From assembly GCA_023213395.1 (NCBI GenBank), contig CM041465.1, positions 111,111,741-111,175,740 on the forward strand: a stretch of DNA of 64,000 nucleotides, given 5' to 3'. The stretch comes from Cycas panzhihuaensis (Eukaryota; Cycadophyta). The notes beneath the pieces were generated by a model that did not search any database, had not been told where the DNA came from, and saw nothing but the letters and a program-made list of their open reading frames with translations. The position numbers and the translations under genes are program-made. Positions 43,871 through 56,922 of the stretch are shown piece after piece (position 1 is the first letter of the stretch; every line of letters starts with the position of its first letter).

Positions 43871-44900
43871 TTTGACCCACCTTGAAGTAAAAGATATAGA
43901 TTTAGTTGAATTCATCCCTTTATCATTGGGTTTCTTATCCATTCTAATTCCTTTAGATTTGACTGATTCCCTTCCAGTTCCTTCTTCTTCTATTCTAAAA
44001 GAAGAAATGACTTCTCATTATTTCATACCTTATCAAGGTCCATCTTTAAGTAACTTTGTTGACATAAATCCTATTCATACTTGTTTCTCATAGGTTTTGT
44101 ACTTGCTCTCAGGGACAAACTTAGTGGTTCCTTCTTTGACCAGTCATCTAACAACTACTTTCTCAAGTATCGTTGCATATAACTCACGTGTTGATGTTTT
44201 CCTATCTTTCTCTCATTCCTCTTTCTTTAAGACATGGTTGAATAGGCATGAGAAGAAGATATTATTGTATCGACACCTAGACCTAGTATCAGATGATAAA
44301 GATACTAGGGTATTTGATACAGATCAAGCTAGATTTAGAACCTCCACTATAATACAGGACGTTAATTCCATTTCTACTCTCTCTTTACTTTCACGTCCTC
44401 ATGAGGACCCTCCCCTATCTTCTCTTGTCTTGATATCTCCATTTTACCTTCATTATGGCATATATAATCAAGAGTTTAATCAAGCCTTTTCTTCAATTTG
44501 GGAGTTCGTAGATAGACCTATCTCCTTCTCTCAAGTTGTATCAATTATAGAGTTTGTGCCTACTCCAAACTCTTTGGTTGGTCCTTTTCCATCTTCTATG
44601 TCTTAATCTAAGAACCTTCACCTTATCAACCTCTTTTACCTTGACCATTTCAAAAATGACGAAGTAATCGTTGAGCATTTAGCAGGTTCATCTCTTGGTC
44701 TTCCTCAAGGACATCATAAGTTAGGGTTTTCTAAAGTTATAGTTGATCATTCTTAACCCCATGAGTTTATCTCTTTAATCAGACCTGGCCTTCCTCATTT
44801 TAAGGAAGGTAATGCAATGCTTATGGAACAAAACATCAATGTAGATTTAAAAATAAAAGATACCCCTAAACTCATCAAGTTAGGAGCTAGTTATACTACC
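43871..44900 (+). pseudogene. Protease-RT linker of Tat-like element 2
   Basis: Open stretches 43872-44093 and 44097-44606, rich in Ser, Pro and Leu (FIPLSLGFLSILIPLDL, YRHLDLVSDDKDTRVFDTD). There are no known motifs. It is the positional equivalent of 8721-9535. Confidence 0.65.
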
Positions 44901-45892
44901 CAAGAGATCACCCAGTTTAAGGGTCTCTTCTATGAATTTTGCTCAGTTTTTGCATGGGATTATAAAGACATGTAAGGCCTTAACTCCTAGATAGATGAAT
45001 ACAATATTACCATAATTCTTGGTATAAAACCCAAATGACAAAAATAACATCCTATCCATCCACGTCTCTCTCTTTCTATTAAGTAAGAAATGGAGAAATT
45101 ATTGATAGCTAAATTCATTAAGAGCATTGATTACTCCCAATGAGTCTCTAATATAGTTCCTGTAATGAAGAAGAATGGTACAATTTAAATCTACATCAAC
45201 TTTTGTGATATTAATGATACATATCTCAAAGATAATTTTCCTCTTCCCTTAATCAAATTTGAGACTAGACAGTTGGTTTGGAGGTAATGTCTCTTATGGA
45301 TGGGTTTTTAGGATATAATTAGATCTCTATTAAACCTCATAACCACCATAAGACTACTTTTACCACTCCTTAGGGTACCTTCATTTACAAAGTCATGCCA
45401 TTCAGATTAAAGAATACTAGTGCAATATATCAAAGGGCTATGGTTCACATTTTCCATGACTTAATTAGTAATATTATTTCCATTTATTTAGATGATATGC
45501 TTGCCCTTTCATACAAAAAATTTGATCATTTGCATGATCTTAGAACCATTTTTAAAAGATGTAGAAAGTATCATTCCAAAATGTATTTTTACCATTATGT
45601 CAAGAAAGATGCTAAGAAACATTATTTCTTAAGATGGGATTAGAATTGATCCTAAGAATATTAAGGTTATTGTTCAAATGCCTCCTCTAAAGACCAAAAA
45701 ATAGATTAAATATTTTCTAGGTAGGCTTAGTTTTCTAAGATGTTTCATCATTGACTTTGCCTTGGATGCTAAGCCTATTACTAATCTATTAAAGAAAGAT
45801 ATTGAATTACAATGGACTCCTCAAATTCAAGAGTCCTTTGATAGGATGAAGTGAGCCTTAGTTTCTACTACAGTTCTTACCCTGCCAAGGTT
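44901..45892 (+). pseudogene. Reverse transcriptase of Tat-like element 2
   Basis: LFYEFCSVFAWDYKDM, VSNIVPVMKKNGTI, NDTYLKDNFPLPLIKF with stops. The open part 45395-45643 has MPFRLKNTSAIYQRAMVHIF and the catalytic SIYLDDMLALS. The thumb continues to VLTLPRFDM at 45892, where copia D is inserted. Confidence 0.88.
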
Positions 45893-45897
45893 TGATA

Positions 45898-46209
45898 TGA
45901 AGGAATGATGGATCTAGGAGATAAATCACTCACATGTACACAATGGCAATAGAGAATGAAAAAGAAGATGAAACAAGATATGAGAGCAAGCTTGGAGGTG
46001 AGAATGAATAATGACTTCCTCCTTGAGATTTCATCTTTTATTATTGAGGGTGAGCATTATGGTTAGGATTTTCCTCCCTAATGACATGAACCCAAAATTA
46101 CATCTAAATGCATATAAAGTATATTTTATTAAGAGACTAATACTAATAATATATCCTAATATCACATAATTAATCTACATAAATGACCTTGATACATTAA
46201 CCTCTTTCA
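45898..46209 (-). repeat. 3' LTR of copia D
   Basis: TGAAGGAATG at the plus-strand start, CTCTTTCA at the end. Same family as the LTRs at 23302 and 31986. Confidence 0.95.
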
Positions 46210-46699
46210 ATCCCCCCTTAATGGTGGAAGGTCATTTTCAGAAAAATCTATTCTATGAGGTCTTCATTTGAGCCTTATTATTATATTAAAATTCTAAATG
46301 ATACTTTTGTGGGAAAACCCTTATGGGGAACAAAAACCCATGAACTTTCTAAGATCTATAGCCCCTTTTATAAATCAAAATGGCTAAGGTGGCTCTTTGA
46401 TGTAGCTTGATAGCCAAGCGACTTAAATGTGCATCCTAATCTGCAAAGTCTCTATATACTGTTTGGTCATTCCCTATGCCCTTTTGGGTTTTTATAAGTT
46501 CTGATTTTCTAAAACAAGTACAATCCTTATCCTTCCGTGCCCACATGGGGTTTCCACAAAGAGGATAGAACAGAGACTTACTCTTATTCTTCCACATCCA
46601 CAAGGGGTTTACACGAAGAGAATAGAGTATGATGATCATGTTGGCATCTTCTTTGATCAATCGAAGATGGAGGCCCTAAGGCCAAGCTGCCTTTAGAAC
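46210..46699 (-). other. PPT and 3' UTR of copia D
   Basis: The minus strand reads TAAGGGGGGAT next to the LTR. The UTR has two imperfect 50-60 bp copies around 46530-46630 (shared CTTATTCTTCC or CTTATCCTTCC), like copia A. Confidence 0.75.
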
Positions 46700-47301
46700 T
46701 ATTCAAACTTCACCCTTTGCAGCAGTTTGGTGAAGATATTGGCCACTTGATCTGCTGTGGGACAGTAATCTAATTAAATTATACCATCATGAACAAGTTC
46801 CCTAATCCTGTGGACTTTCGTACTTATGTGTTTGGTATGATTGTGAAATACAAGATTTTTTGCCATGCAAATTGCTGATTGATTATCCACATGAAGACTC
46901 GTAGGACTTGTTTGGGTGATATTCAATGTTTCCAATAATTTTCTCAGCCATATTACCTCTTTACTAGTCTTAGAAGAAGTAATGTATTCAACTTTGGCAG
47001 ATGAATCTACAACTATTTTCTGTCATCTAGATCTCCATGATATTGGTGTTATTCCAAGAAATGTTACATACCTAGATATAGATCTTCCTGTATCTTTATC
47101 TCCTGCAAAGTTTAAGTTTGTGTATGCAGAAAGCTTAAAGTCTAAATTAGGTTCATATAATAGACCATATTTGCTGGTCATCTTAAGGTATCTCAACACT
47201 CGGATTACTGCCTGCCAGTGATTCTGCTTAGGATTTGTCATGTAACAAGCAAGAGTGTATAATATCTAGCCTTGTATTGGTAGTGTAGACGAGACTACCT
47301 A
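46700..47301 (-). pseudogene. RNase H of copia D
   Basis: MTNPKQNHWQAVIRVLRYLK, LDFKLSAYTNLNFAGDKDTG, SWRSR then stop, KTSKEVIWLRKLLETLN, LHVDNQSAICMAKNLVFHN and QVANIFTKLLQRVKFE. Catalytic positions are partly kept (the first Asp reads Asn in TNLNF). Confidence 0.9.
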
Positions 47302-48139
47302 TAAGTTTCCTATAGAGTGTTGCATCTGCCTCCCTAATGCCACCTTTAGTTGAGAGTTTGGTGTTAGGATCCATAGGTAACATCACTAGTCGAGCATCTT
47401 CTAACTGAAACTTGGTTAGAAGATCATTGATGTATTTTTCTTAGGAGAGGAAATTTTTTCCATTCTTTTATGTTACTTTAATTCCTAAGTAATATTTCAT
47501 CAAACCAAGGTCAGATAATTTGAATATTTTACCAAGGTTCTTTTTCAGCTGCCTTATTGCATGTTCACTATTACCCATTACTAGCATGTCATCCATAAAG
47601 ATTATGAGATAAGTGACTTTATCCTTATGGCGCTTGATGAACAATGTTGCATCAATATCTTGATAGTCACAAATCTCATATCCAAGTTGCCTCATCCTTT
47701 CAGACAGCTTGGCAAGCCAAGCATAAGGGGCTTGTTTAAGGCCATACAAGGACTTTCTGAGCCTGCAAACCTTATGCTCTTAACCTTTGATCTCATATCC
47801 TTTTGGCTGAGCCATGTAAATTTCTTCTTCAAGATCTCCATTGAGAAACATGGTCTTAATATCAAGTTGGTGGATTTTCCAACCCTGTTGAGCAGCCAAG
47901 GCCACAAGAGTTTTAATTGTAGGCCACTTAGTTATAGGTGCAAAGACTTCAGTGTAGTCGATGCCTTCCCTTTGTGTAAATCCTTTAGCTATCAACCTCG
48001 CCTTATGTTTTTCAAGGGTGTCGTCTGATCTATATTTATTTTTGAATACCCATTTATTTTGAACTACCTTTCTTCCAAGTGGTAGATCAACGAGCTCCCA
48101 TGTACCGTTCTTGATAAGAGATTGGTACTCTTCATTCAT
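47302..48139 (-). pseudogene. Reverse transcriptase of copia D
   Basis: MNEEYQSLIKNGTWELVDLP, EGIDYTEVFAPITKWPTIKT, then after one break MYGLKQAPYAWLAKLSERMR, VTYLIIFMDDMLVMGNSEHA and LSDLGLMKYYLGIKVT. FMDD replaces the more common YVDD. Only about two stops over the domain. Confidence 0.92.
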
Positions 48140-48649
48140 GGCGTTTCTCCAAGCTGTATGCTTCTGACTTCTTGGTACGTTAAGGGCTCTTCATTAAGAG
48201 TAAGGTGCAATTCTGTTGGTTCAAGCTCAATATATAATGATTTCTACATCCTTGCTCTATGGCCACTTCAAGTGCCATTTTTGCCTACCTCATCTGGTTG
48301 TATATCCTTATTGAGCTGGCGGGCTTCTCAAGATCCTCGAGTTGGGAATGATGTCCTCATTTCCCCAACTTCTTGGTTCTCATCATGTTCGTTAAAATGA
48401 TTATTTTATGAGGAGGATGTTGATGTGCCTGAGGAAGATGGTCCTTCTACCACTGTTTTACCTTTGTTAACTGAAGGTGGAGAGGATGGTTCTTCTATAA
48501 TGGCTTTGCCTTTGTCAACTCTGTTATCTTCAAAAGATGGTGCTAGATGAGAACTCATTTGTTCAGAGTCACAACTTGTATCCTCCAAGCCTCTATTGTC
48601 AGCTTCCAATATTTGGAGTAATTTAAGTCTGTCCCGCCCCCCAAAATTT
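48140..48649 (-). pseudogene. Integrase-RT linker of copia D
   Basis: Low-complexity, Ser/Glu-rich text: MEADNRGLEDTSCDSEQM and repeated KGK-x-(I/V)-x-EGPSS motifs (48609-48406). No domain seen. Confidence 0.7.
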
Positions 48650-49730
48650 TAGAATCTGAACATCATACTTGATAACATTATTATAATGGCGTGACGGTAC
48701 TATGGAGTCTAATTTAAGTAACCGATCATCTATCTCCACAAAAATGACATCTCTGGTAATGTTGATTTTTCATTGTAAAGGTATGAAGACCTTATACCCT
48801 TTCTTATCCATAGGATATCCAACAAAGATGCCTTTAAGTGCCCTTGGCTAGAGTTTATTTCGATCTGCATCCAGGATATGGGCATAGCATATAGAGCCAA
48901 AAATTCTAAAGCAGTGAACAATGGGGGCTTGTCCTGACCACTTTTTATTAGGTGATTATACTTCCTTTGATAGGCTAATAATATTGATACAATAAATGGC
49001 TGTCTAGATTGCTTTAGTCCATATATAGGTAGGTACATTTTTATATATTAACATAGCATGAGCCATGCTCATGATTATCCTATTCATACACTCGACAACT
49101 CCATTTTACTGTGGGGTACCTACTACTGTTGTTTGATGCTTGATGCTATTGTTTCGAAGGTAGCTTTCAAACTCCTGTGAGGTATATTTACCACCATTAT
49201 CAGTTCGAAGACATTTGAGTTGATAACTTGACTCTTTTCAGTGAGGGCTTTGAATTCCTTAAATATATAGAATACTTCATCTTTCTTGTGTAGAAAAGCT
49301 ACCCATACTTTTCTAGTAAAATCATTAATGAAAGAGATGTAATATAGCTTACCCTTTAGTGAAGGAATGGCCATTGGCCTGCATAAATCAGAGTGTACCA
49401 ATTGTAATAGATGGCTCGATTTCCACTGACTTTTGGGAAAGGGTTGTCGATGAGATTTGGCAATGATACAAGCTTCACATTTAAAGGGCTTAGAGGAAAA
49501 CTTTGGAAGGTTTAGAAGAGTATTAAAAAGATCTCTAAGTCTATCAATGTGAACATGGCCCATACGAGTATGCCAAAGTGCTTCTGGTGACAATGTTAGA
49601 TGGGTCAAGATGGAACTAAATGCAAATTCTTCATCAGCATAAGGGCTTTGGGCATGATGGGCTTCAAAAGATGGAGAGTCGTTCAGTCGAAAGGGTTTGC
49701 TGGAGAGATGTCTAGTCAAAACCACCTGAT
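48650..49730 (-). pseudogene. Integrase of copia D
   Basis: Pre-integrase zinc region ALWHTRMGHVHIDRLRDL ... CEACIIAKSHRQPF; core LVHSDLCRPMAIPSLKGKLY (first Asp), FINDFTRKVWVAFLHKKDE. A frameshift follows before the second Asp (near 49200). The C-terminal part with PLFTALEFLALYAMP runs to 48730. Order and motifs are those of copia A. Confidence 0.88.
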
Positions 49731-50100
49731 TAGTTGGAGGGTGAATGGCCTTGAGAGTCTGGTTATTTATGGTTACAATTAGATCAAATCCACGAGAAAC
49801 AAGTTTAGATAAAGAGAGTAGGTTTTATTTGAGATTAGGTATGTATAAGACATCAAGCAATGTAAAATCTTCTAAGCATGGGAGTTTTAGGTGAATGTTG
49901 CCAATTCTTTCAATAGGTTATTATGATTTATCAGCCATGTGAATAACTCCATGAATATTTGAGTCAAATGTTTAATATAGACTGCTATTGCATGTCATAT
50001 GTTGAGTTGCTCCTATGTCCATGATCCACTATCCATTGATTTAAGTCACACTATTGGCAATTCCAATAGGGCTTGGCATTGATGAAGGGAATTCACAAGT
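49731..50100 (-). pseudogene. Protease region of copia D
   Basis: Minus-strand WIMDIGATQHMTC (near 49990-50030) is the copia protease loop with Ile in place of Ser/Thr (D-I-G). It is followed by GVIHMADKS and the usual spacer to integrase. Confidence 0.75.
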
Positions 50101-51189
50101 GATATATCCACACCAAGCTTCAAAGTATCTCTTTGGTTGGTCAATGGCATTTGATGTTGAAGATCCCTCAATTCTTTGAATGTGTGCTTGTACAAAACCT
50201 ATACCACTAAAGGATTCTTCACAAGTTTCTTTAGCATTATGAGCTCCATGTTTTGGTTGGAACTTGGCCAACTTATAAGTGGTAGTTTTGCAATCTTTTG
50301 CTAAGTATCCTTTATAGTTATACTGATCATACATAATGGTTTGATTACCAGTCCCTGAAGAAGTACTGGTTTGGCTTGACTATCTTGCTCTTTGTTAAGG
50401 TGGCCCTTGGCCTTAAAACTGTCAAGGTTGTGATTGAGGGTTTGATTGACCTTGTAGACAATTTCCTATATTTCTTCCTCTTCCTCTTGCTTGGTTATTT
50501 CCTCTGCCACGAGAGGGACCTTGATTTTTTGTGTAGCAAACTTCTTCTTCTACCTCAAAGGCTGCATCTGGAAGAGAGTCAGAGGCTACAAAGTTTGTAT
50601 CAAAGGTCTTATCAAATTCTATAAACTTCTTAGCAAGTACTTTGAAGTTGAGTGTCTTCAATGTTCTACTAGATTGAAGACTTCCAAGCAAGTTTTTATA
50701 ATCGGGGACATGTAAACATGACTAGATCAAAAATACCCAAGTGATGCATTGGGTTTTAAAGTCTTTGTCAATTACCTATTTGATTAGTCAAAGGAGATTT
50801 ATTATCTCATGAGCTCGTCCCTTCTGCATTTTTAATTTGTTCATTTTTAAAATAAGATGAACAAATTCTAAATCTGACTTTGTATCAAAGTTCTTTTTAA
50901 GAACTTCTAGGACCTTCCAGGCTGTATCATGTTCCTCTTCATTTATCAAGTTGTACAAGGAGTGATCAATGACCAACAAAATTCTTGTACAAATATTTTC
51001 ATCATCTATCTCCCATTGTAGTTTAGTTGCAGCATCTGTAGGAGCTATTGGGGTGAATCCACTGGAAGCAACTGTTGTAACCATTGCTAGTATGCTGGAT
51101 GTAGGCTATAAGTGGGCTCTCCAAAGGCCTTCATACTTTGTAGCATTTTTAATTCTAGTGTATCATATATCCCAATTTTCTTTGCCTTT
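50101..51189 (-). pseudogene. Gag of copia D
   Basis: Starts near CILKGKENWDI (51180), then MVTTVASSGFTPIAPTDAAT, DENICTRILLVIDHSLYNLI, LNFKVLAKKFIEFDKTFDTN, a Gly/Arg stretch (GRGNNQARGRGR) and a damaged zinc knuckle (YDQYNYKGYLAKDC, two Cys lost). Confidence 0.85.
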
Positions 51190-53226
51190 CAATATGCAGT
51201 TAACATTTTACTTGAATTAGGATGACATGGTGATGATGAAGAAGTAGAAGAGATGATAGAAGTATGTTCCACTTACACATATGGCTAGTATACCTGGTGT
51301 AGTAGGGATATAGAAATAATTATTATGATGAGAAGTAAGCAATGATTAACTATTTTTTAACAACTATATATAAAAAAATAAATATAAGTAATGATGCAAG
51401 AATGAGGCCTAATGTAGAACTGGCAAAGAGTGGTGATATGTTATGCCACTAACCTCTCACTTATGTCCAAATGTAGGTGAGGTTTTTATGCCTAAGGCTT
51501 CTAGTATACGAATAGGGCCTTCACCCGTGATACCCGCATCTGTACTTAGTGATGAAATCTAAGTCATAGTGGAGCCCAGGTACTCCTAGTCCTCACTCAG
51601 TTGACCAATGAGCAACTATATACCTCCTCCAAAGAGTCAAATGGTATTATGTATCCCACGGCTATGGTAGATATTAGACTAGGTTAATTTTAATCTTGCA
51701 TTAAGGTTTCCAGTTTTCCCAGGTGGTTATTAGGATTATCCCTTATTGGAGACTGTAGGTATAGCTAACCTATCCATCCACCACTATTATGGTTAAGACC
51801 AGACCCAGTATGAAACTCACACCTCCCTTAGGGCTTAGACTTCGACCAACCTTGGTCTATTTCAACCAAGGCAAGTGTGTGCACAAGTCAAGAACTAGCG
51901 GTGTAGATCATATAGATGAGATTCCTTTTAGGAATAGTGTAAGATGTTTCTGTATAACTAAAAACTGAAATAGAAACTTACCAAATGTACTTACTTACTT
52001 TTCATGCTTGCTTTATTGTTGTTGTTACTTTTATGATGCTTTGTTGTTTTTGTTACTTTTGTGATGCTTTATTGTTGTTGATGCTTTTGTGATACTTTAT
52101 GTTATGTGTGCAAATAGAAAAGCATACTAGATTTAGCAGGGGAACCAGATGTTACTTCCGATCCAAGGTTTCCCTTGTTTTAGTACAATGTTTCCAAATA
52201 TGATTTTGGAAGTTTTGATATAAAAGCCATAATAGGCTAAAAAACGTATCAACTTACCACTAAAATAATGATTTTTCTAAATCTATATGCATGCTATTTT
52301 GCCATATTTTGTGATTTTTTCACAAAATTTACAAATAATGATAAATGGGCAAATTTTTAGAAATTACAAATATGAAGGCCTAAATGATGAAATCTAAATT
52401 TATGACAGAAGGAAAAAGTATTCAGAATGTCGTTTCTAATAGAGTTATGAAGTTAGATTTTAGAAAAGGCATAAAAATTTTTCTGCCTGAAAAAGCACCA
52501 AAGTAAAAAGCATGCCAGACCAACTGTCTCATAATCTAGACTTCAATATGTCAAAAATTATGTTTTGACATATAAATTAACTTTCCCTTCTGCACTATCT
52601 ATAAAATCTACCAAACAATTACCCGAAATGCCCTTATAAGGTCCTTTGTAGGGTTGAGTAGGCAAAATCAGTAACTGTGAGAAAACTACATAGATCTCAC
52701 TAACTAGTGGATGAAATTTGATGATATTTATCTTAAAATAATCTTAAGACATAAATGTAATAGATATCTCAATAACATTTTCAGATCTTCAGCTTATAAT
52801 TAAAGGATTTCATTAAGGAAAATGCTTTAAATCACTTATCCACAAAATTTACCGTTTTTGTCATAGATAAAACTCGTTATTGTAGGCTGAATCTAAAGTT
52901 ACTCCAGAAGACACAAATGATCCTCTAGTGAGGGTGACCTTGCATACCAAATTTCATCAAAGTTTGAGATGGTTGAAGTTTCTATGAAAATTTGGGCCTT
53001 TAATACTTCTAGGACTATTCCGGCAGCTGAATAGCTTCAAAAACCTGTATTCTTCACCTCTAAATTTCTACACACATGTACAAAGCATCAACATGCAAAA
53101 TACTATAATTTTATACTCTCAAAATGTTAAGAAAATAGGAATATACTCTCAATACTTCATATTAAAGGTGAAGGAGAGGCAAAATGACTCCATACAAGTG
53201 GAATGGAGTGAATAGATCCCCTTCTA
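51190..53226 (-). other. Long untranslated leader of copia D
   Basis: About 2 kb without genes. Contains a three-copy tandem repeat of about 32 bp at 52014-52106 (TTGTTACTTTTGTGATGCTT). The end next to the PBS is shared with 23140-23290. Confidence 0.7.
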
Positions 53227-53238
53227 GCTCTGATACCA
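53227..53238 (-). other. iMet primer binding site of copia D
   Basis: The minus strand reads TGGTATCAGAGC, an exact match to the iMet PBS, two bases from the LTR. Confidence 0.93.
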
Positions 53239-53240
53239 CA

Positions 53241-53552
53241 TGAAGGAAGGATGGATCTAGGAGATAAATCACTCACATGCATACAATGGTAATAGAGAAT
53301 GAAAAAGAAGATGAAACAAGATATGAGAGTAAGCTTGGAGGTGAGAATGAATAATGACTCCCTCCTTGAAATTTCACCTTTTATTATTGAGGGTGAGCAT
53401 TAGGGTTAGGATTTTTCCACCTAATGACATGAACCCAGAATTACATCTAAATGAACATAAAGTACATTTCATTAAGAGACTAATGCTAATAATATATCAT
53501 AAGGTCACATAATTAATCTACATGAATGACCTTGATACATTAACCTTTTTCA
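53241..53552 (-). repeat. 5' LTR of copia D
   Basis: 312 bp, same length as the 3' copy. Ends TTTTTCA followed by TGATA. Confidence 0.95.
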
Positions 53553-53557
53553 TGATA

Positions 53558-54080
53558 AGCCCTTTATCTTATACACTTCAACTACTGAGGAATCACTAGA
53601 AGGTATGTTAGCATGAGAAGATAATTTTGGTAAAGAGAGGGCTATATATTTTATTAGTAAGACCCTTGTGGTGGCTGAGCTTCATTATCCTTTTCTTAAG
53701 AAAGAATGTCTTACCTTAGTTTCTGATACCAAGAAGCTTTGCCACTATATCCTTGGGAATAGGGTCCATCTTATTATTCAATATGATCCTATAAGGTACT
53801 TAATTATTAGTCTAATCTTACTATTTGATTGGGTAAATGGTCCTTATTACTTCAAGAATTCAATTTACAATGATTAATAGAAAGTCTAAGAAAGGCATGA
53901 TCATTCTACGAATCATGGTTGATGCCCCTATTCTAAATCATGCTTGCCAACCCATTAACCATTCCCTCCTAGATGAACATATCTTCCATATCCAAGGCAT
54001 TCCTTCTGATGACCCATGGTATGGGGAGATTAGATCATATCTTCATGATCAATCTTTTCCTTCTCTTACTACCTCAAAGA
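53558..54080 (+). pseudogene. RNase H of Tat-like element 2, after the copia insert
   Basis: PFILYTSTTEESLEGMLA, stop, AIYFISKTLVVAELHYPFLK, KECLTLVSDTKKLCHYILGN, then a shift and INRKSKKGMIILRIMVDAPI, HSLLDEHIFHIQGIPSDDPW. Close to 7191-7724. The same TS in place of the first catalytic Asp is seen in both elements. Confidence 0.9.
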
Positions 54081-55309
54081 AGAGAAAAAGAATTCATGCT
54101 ACTACTAGACAATATCTTTTGCTAGATGATACTTTATATAAGCGTTCTTTTAATCGAGTTCTACTCAGGTGCCTTTCACCTGATGAATCCCTAGTTTCTT
54201 TGATAGAGTCTCATGAAGGTATATACGGTGGACATTTTAATGGTTGATCGTTGGCCTGTCACATCCTTCATATGGGTTACTATTGGCCTACCTTATTTAA
54301 GGATGCCCACTCTTATGTCTAAAGATGCCATAAATGCCAGTCACACGTGACTTTAATTCATCAACCTGCACAAAAAATGAAATCCCTAGTTTCATCGTAG
54401 CCTTTCTCCCAATAGGATCTTGACCTAATTAGACAGATCTTTCTAACATCCTTCAATGGGTATAAATTCATTCTAACTTCCACCGAATATTTTAAGAAGT
54501 GGAGGGAAGTTATCCCATTAATCTCTGCTACCTGAAAGATTGTCGTTACTTTCATATTTCAGCATATTATTTGTAGATTTGGGATACCATATATTATCAT
54601 TACTGACAATGGAATTTTATTTTATAATCCCCATATTCGTGAACTATGTAGTAAGTTTCATATTACCCATAGAATATATGCCCCGTATCATCCTCAAGTA
54701 AATGGACAGGTAGAAGCATTTAATAAGATCTTAGCTAAGATTTTGGCTAAGATTATTGCTACTTCTCAAAGGGATTAACACTCTCAATTATTCCTAGCAT
54801 TATGAGCATATAGGACTACCATAAAAAATACTACAAGTATGATGCCATTCTCTCTTGTTTATGGCATTGAAGTTATTTTACTGTTAGAGGTTAAAATTCC
54901 TTATTTATGCATCTTATTGAAGGAATTTATTAATGAAAAGTTCCAAAGGGAAGCTCACCTTTTGGAATTGGAAAAACTAGATGAGGCTTATTTACAAGCC
55001 CTACAAACTAATGATGTATCTAAAGCTAGGGTTTAAGCTACATATGATAAATAGCTAAGACCTAAAAAGTTTAATGTGGGTGATAATGTTTTGAAATTAG
55101 AATATTTCCACAATAGGCAATGGAAGTTTTCTCCTAAATGGATAGGACCTTTCCTAGTAATTGAGAATTTAACTAATAGGGCCTGTCAAATTTTGACATT
55201 GGAAGGATTAGAGTTTAAGAGATCTATTAATTCTCAATATTTGAGAAGATTTTATGCATACCAGCATGCACATTACCACCTCCATAATGAGGATAAACTA
55301 CGGCTCTAA
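54081..55309 (+). pseudogene. Integrase of Tat-like element 2
   Basis: Zinc part: IESHEGIYGGHFNG ... HILHMGYYWPTLFKDAHSYV, RCHKCQSH. Core: DLDLIRQIFLTSFNGYKFIL (Asp), IITDNGILFYNP (Asp), HPQVNGQVEAFNKILAKIL (Glu); all three acidic residues are kept. C-terminus: MMPFSLVYGIEVILLLEVKI, DNVLKLEYFHNRQWKFSPKW and the end INSQYLRRFYAY. Several stops; no chromodomain. Confidence 0.9.
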
Positions 55310-56390
55310 AGACTTGTTTATTTGCCTAATAAGCTTAAACTATAGCCAAATCTCCTTTTCTTTCTAATTTATGGCTCCAAAACCAATGTCTTTCCCTAAC
55401 GAGCTAAAATTATGGGTAAATCTCCTCTGCTTTCTGATACTTTCTTACTTTCATTAAGCATTGTGATGCTTTTGTGATAGATCTAGCCCATAATCATATA
55501 AGTCATATGCTCTCTCTAACACTGACACTAATTGTGAGTTTACCATCATTTGGATCTCATTCTCCTTTGATTTCTACACTTAAGAGAGAACCTATACCCC
55601 CAACTTTATCATATTTTCATCTCAGAAACAGAAACACCTTTGTTAGCTTTGAGTATTTACTCATTCACTAAGAGTTTACTTTTATTTACCAGCTAGTTAC
55701 CTTGTTAATTCAAACCTCACTTTTATTCATTAGTCATTTACCTTTGGGATTCTTTTTTTGGTCATTTATCACCACTTGTTAATTATTTTTATTATTGTTG
55801 GTTCTTTTTATTATTTACTTGGAATAGATACTCATTCTATTGCCTTCCCTTCATGCTTGGAGACACCGTGATTTTGATTTCCTTTTTGCTTTCCCGTAGT
55901 TTATTTCTTAAGGAGATTGGCCTCTTTTCCTTTTAAGATTATGTTAAAAAGGAAAAATCCTTATTGTGTTGAGTAGAAGAGTTTCTTAAGAAGATAATTA
56001 TGATCTTGTTTTTATGAAAGGTGGAAGTAGAAAAAAAAAAAGCAAAGCAAATAAAAAAAGAAGAGAAAGTAAAAAGTAAAGTTTATTATTTTCATCCTCT
56101 TGTAATCCAGGGCAAGTCACGTGACAACTTTATCCCCACCTATCCATCTATAGGTTAGGTTTATTTGGATGAGTCATTCAGGATTTTTGGATCTAGCTGC
56201 TTGGGTCCACTATAGCCTCAATTATGATTGAACCCTGCTTAACACTTTGATTATAATTATCTTTCTTAGGTTCCTTCTTCTTACTTCATCATAGTTAGAT
56301 ATCTACTTCTATCATGATCTCCTTACTAATTGATTCCTATACCTTCCCTTATTGATCACACATTCTCCAAGTTTTGAACCTCTCATTCCC
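55310..56390 (+). other. Spacer between integrase and aRNH of element 2
   Basis: 1.1 kb, non-coding. Two copies of the motif (C/T)TAA-GAGCTTAAACTATAG / CTAACGAGCTAAAATTATGG occur at 55327 and 55396. An A-rich run is at 56030-56075. No trace of a PMD frame is seen on either strand, unlike element 1. Confidence 0.6.
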
Positions 56391-56815
56391 ATGGCATTGA
56401 GCATCTTCACTGATAGGGGTAGTATAAAAAACTGAGGACCGTCTACTTCTGCTTAGGTGATTTATGACCAATTACAAAGTCCCATCTTTTCCATAGGTTT
56501 TTTCATACCTGGGGCAACTAATAATGAAGCTGAATACCTTGTAATTATAGGAGCCTTGTTAGATGTCTCTCACTTTTACCTCAGACCTATTACTTTATAT
56601 GCTAATTCTCAGGTTGTGGTTTATCAGTTGGTTGGGATGTACTAGGTCCATTCTTCATGACTCCTTCTTTCGCATCATCAAGCTTCATCATTACTGTCTC
56701 TATTTGCTTCAGTGACTATCTAGTACATACCATGTTCTTTTAATTTCAAATATGATGCTCTCATTTCCTCAATCCTTGATGATCATATTGATTGATTTTA
56801 CTTCCTTCAACTAAG
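56391..56815 (+). pseudogene. Archaeal-type RNase H (aRNH) of Tat-like element 2
   Basis: MALSIFTDRGSIKN (first Asp), GATNNEAEYLVIIGALLDVS (Glu), LYANSQVVVYQLVGMY (Asp replaced by Asn), stop, then SHHQASSLLSLFASVTI and YIPCSFNF-DALISS (last Asp). This has the same layout as 1830-2236. It lies about 1.1 kb after integrase. Confidence 0.85.
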
Positions 56816-56831
56816 GGCACCCCACTTTGAA

Positions 56832-56922
56832 ATAAGTATAAACTACCACTCTAGAATAAGTATAAACTACCACTCCAGAATAAGTATAAACTACCACCCC
56901 ATGATAAGTATAAACTATTAGT
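56832..56922. repeat. 24-bp tandem repeat, four units
   Basis: ATAAGTATAAACTACCAC starts at 56832, 56856, 56880 and 56904, an exact 24-bp spacing. The core TATAAACTA is shared with the longer array downstream. Confidence 0.93.

Larger units (their letters stand above)
45898..53552 (-). mobile_element. Ty1/copia element on the minus strand (copia D)
   Basis: 7655 bp. The LTRs are 312 bp each (45898-46209 and 53241-53552). Target duplication TGATA at 45893-45897 and 53553-53557. PPT complement ATCCCCCCTTA at 46210. iMet PBS at 53227-53238. About 7% LTR difference by eye. Removing the insert and one TGATA joins the host frame as RFDKPFI. Order: 2-kb leader, gag, protease, integrase, RT, RNase H. 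Confidence 0.96.
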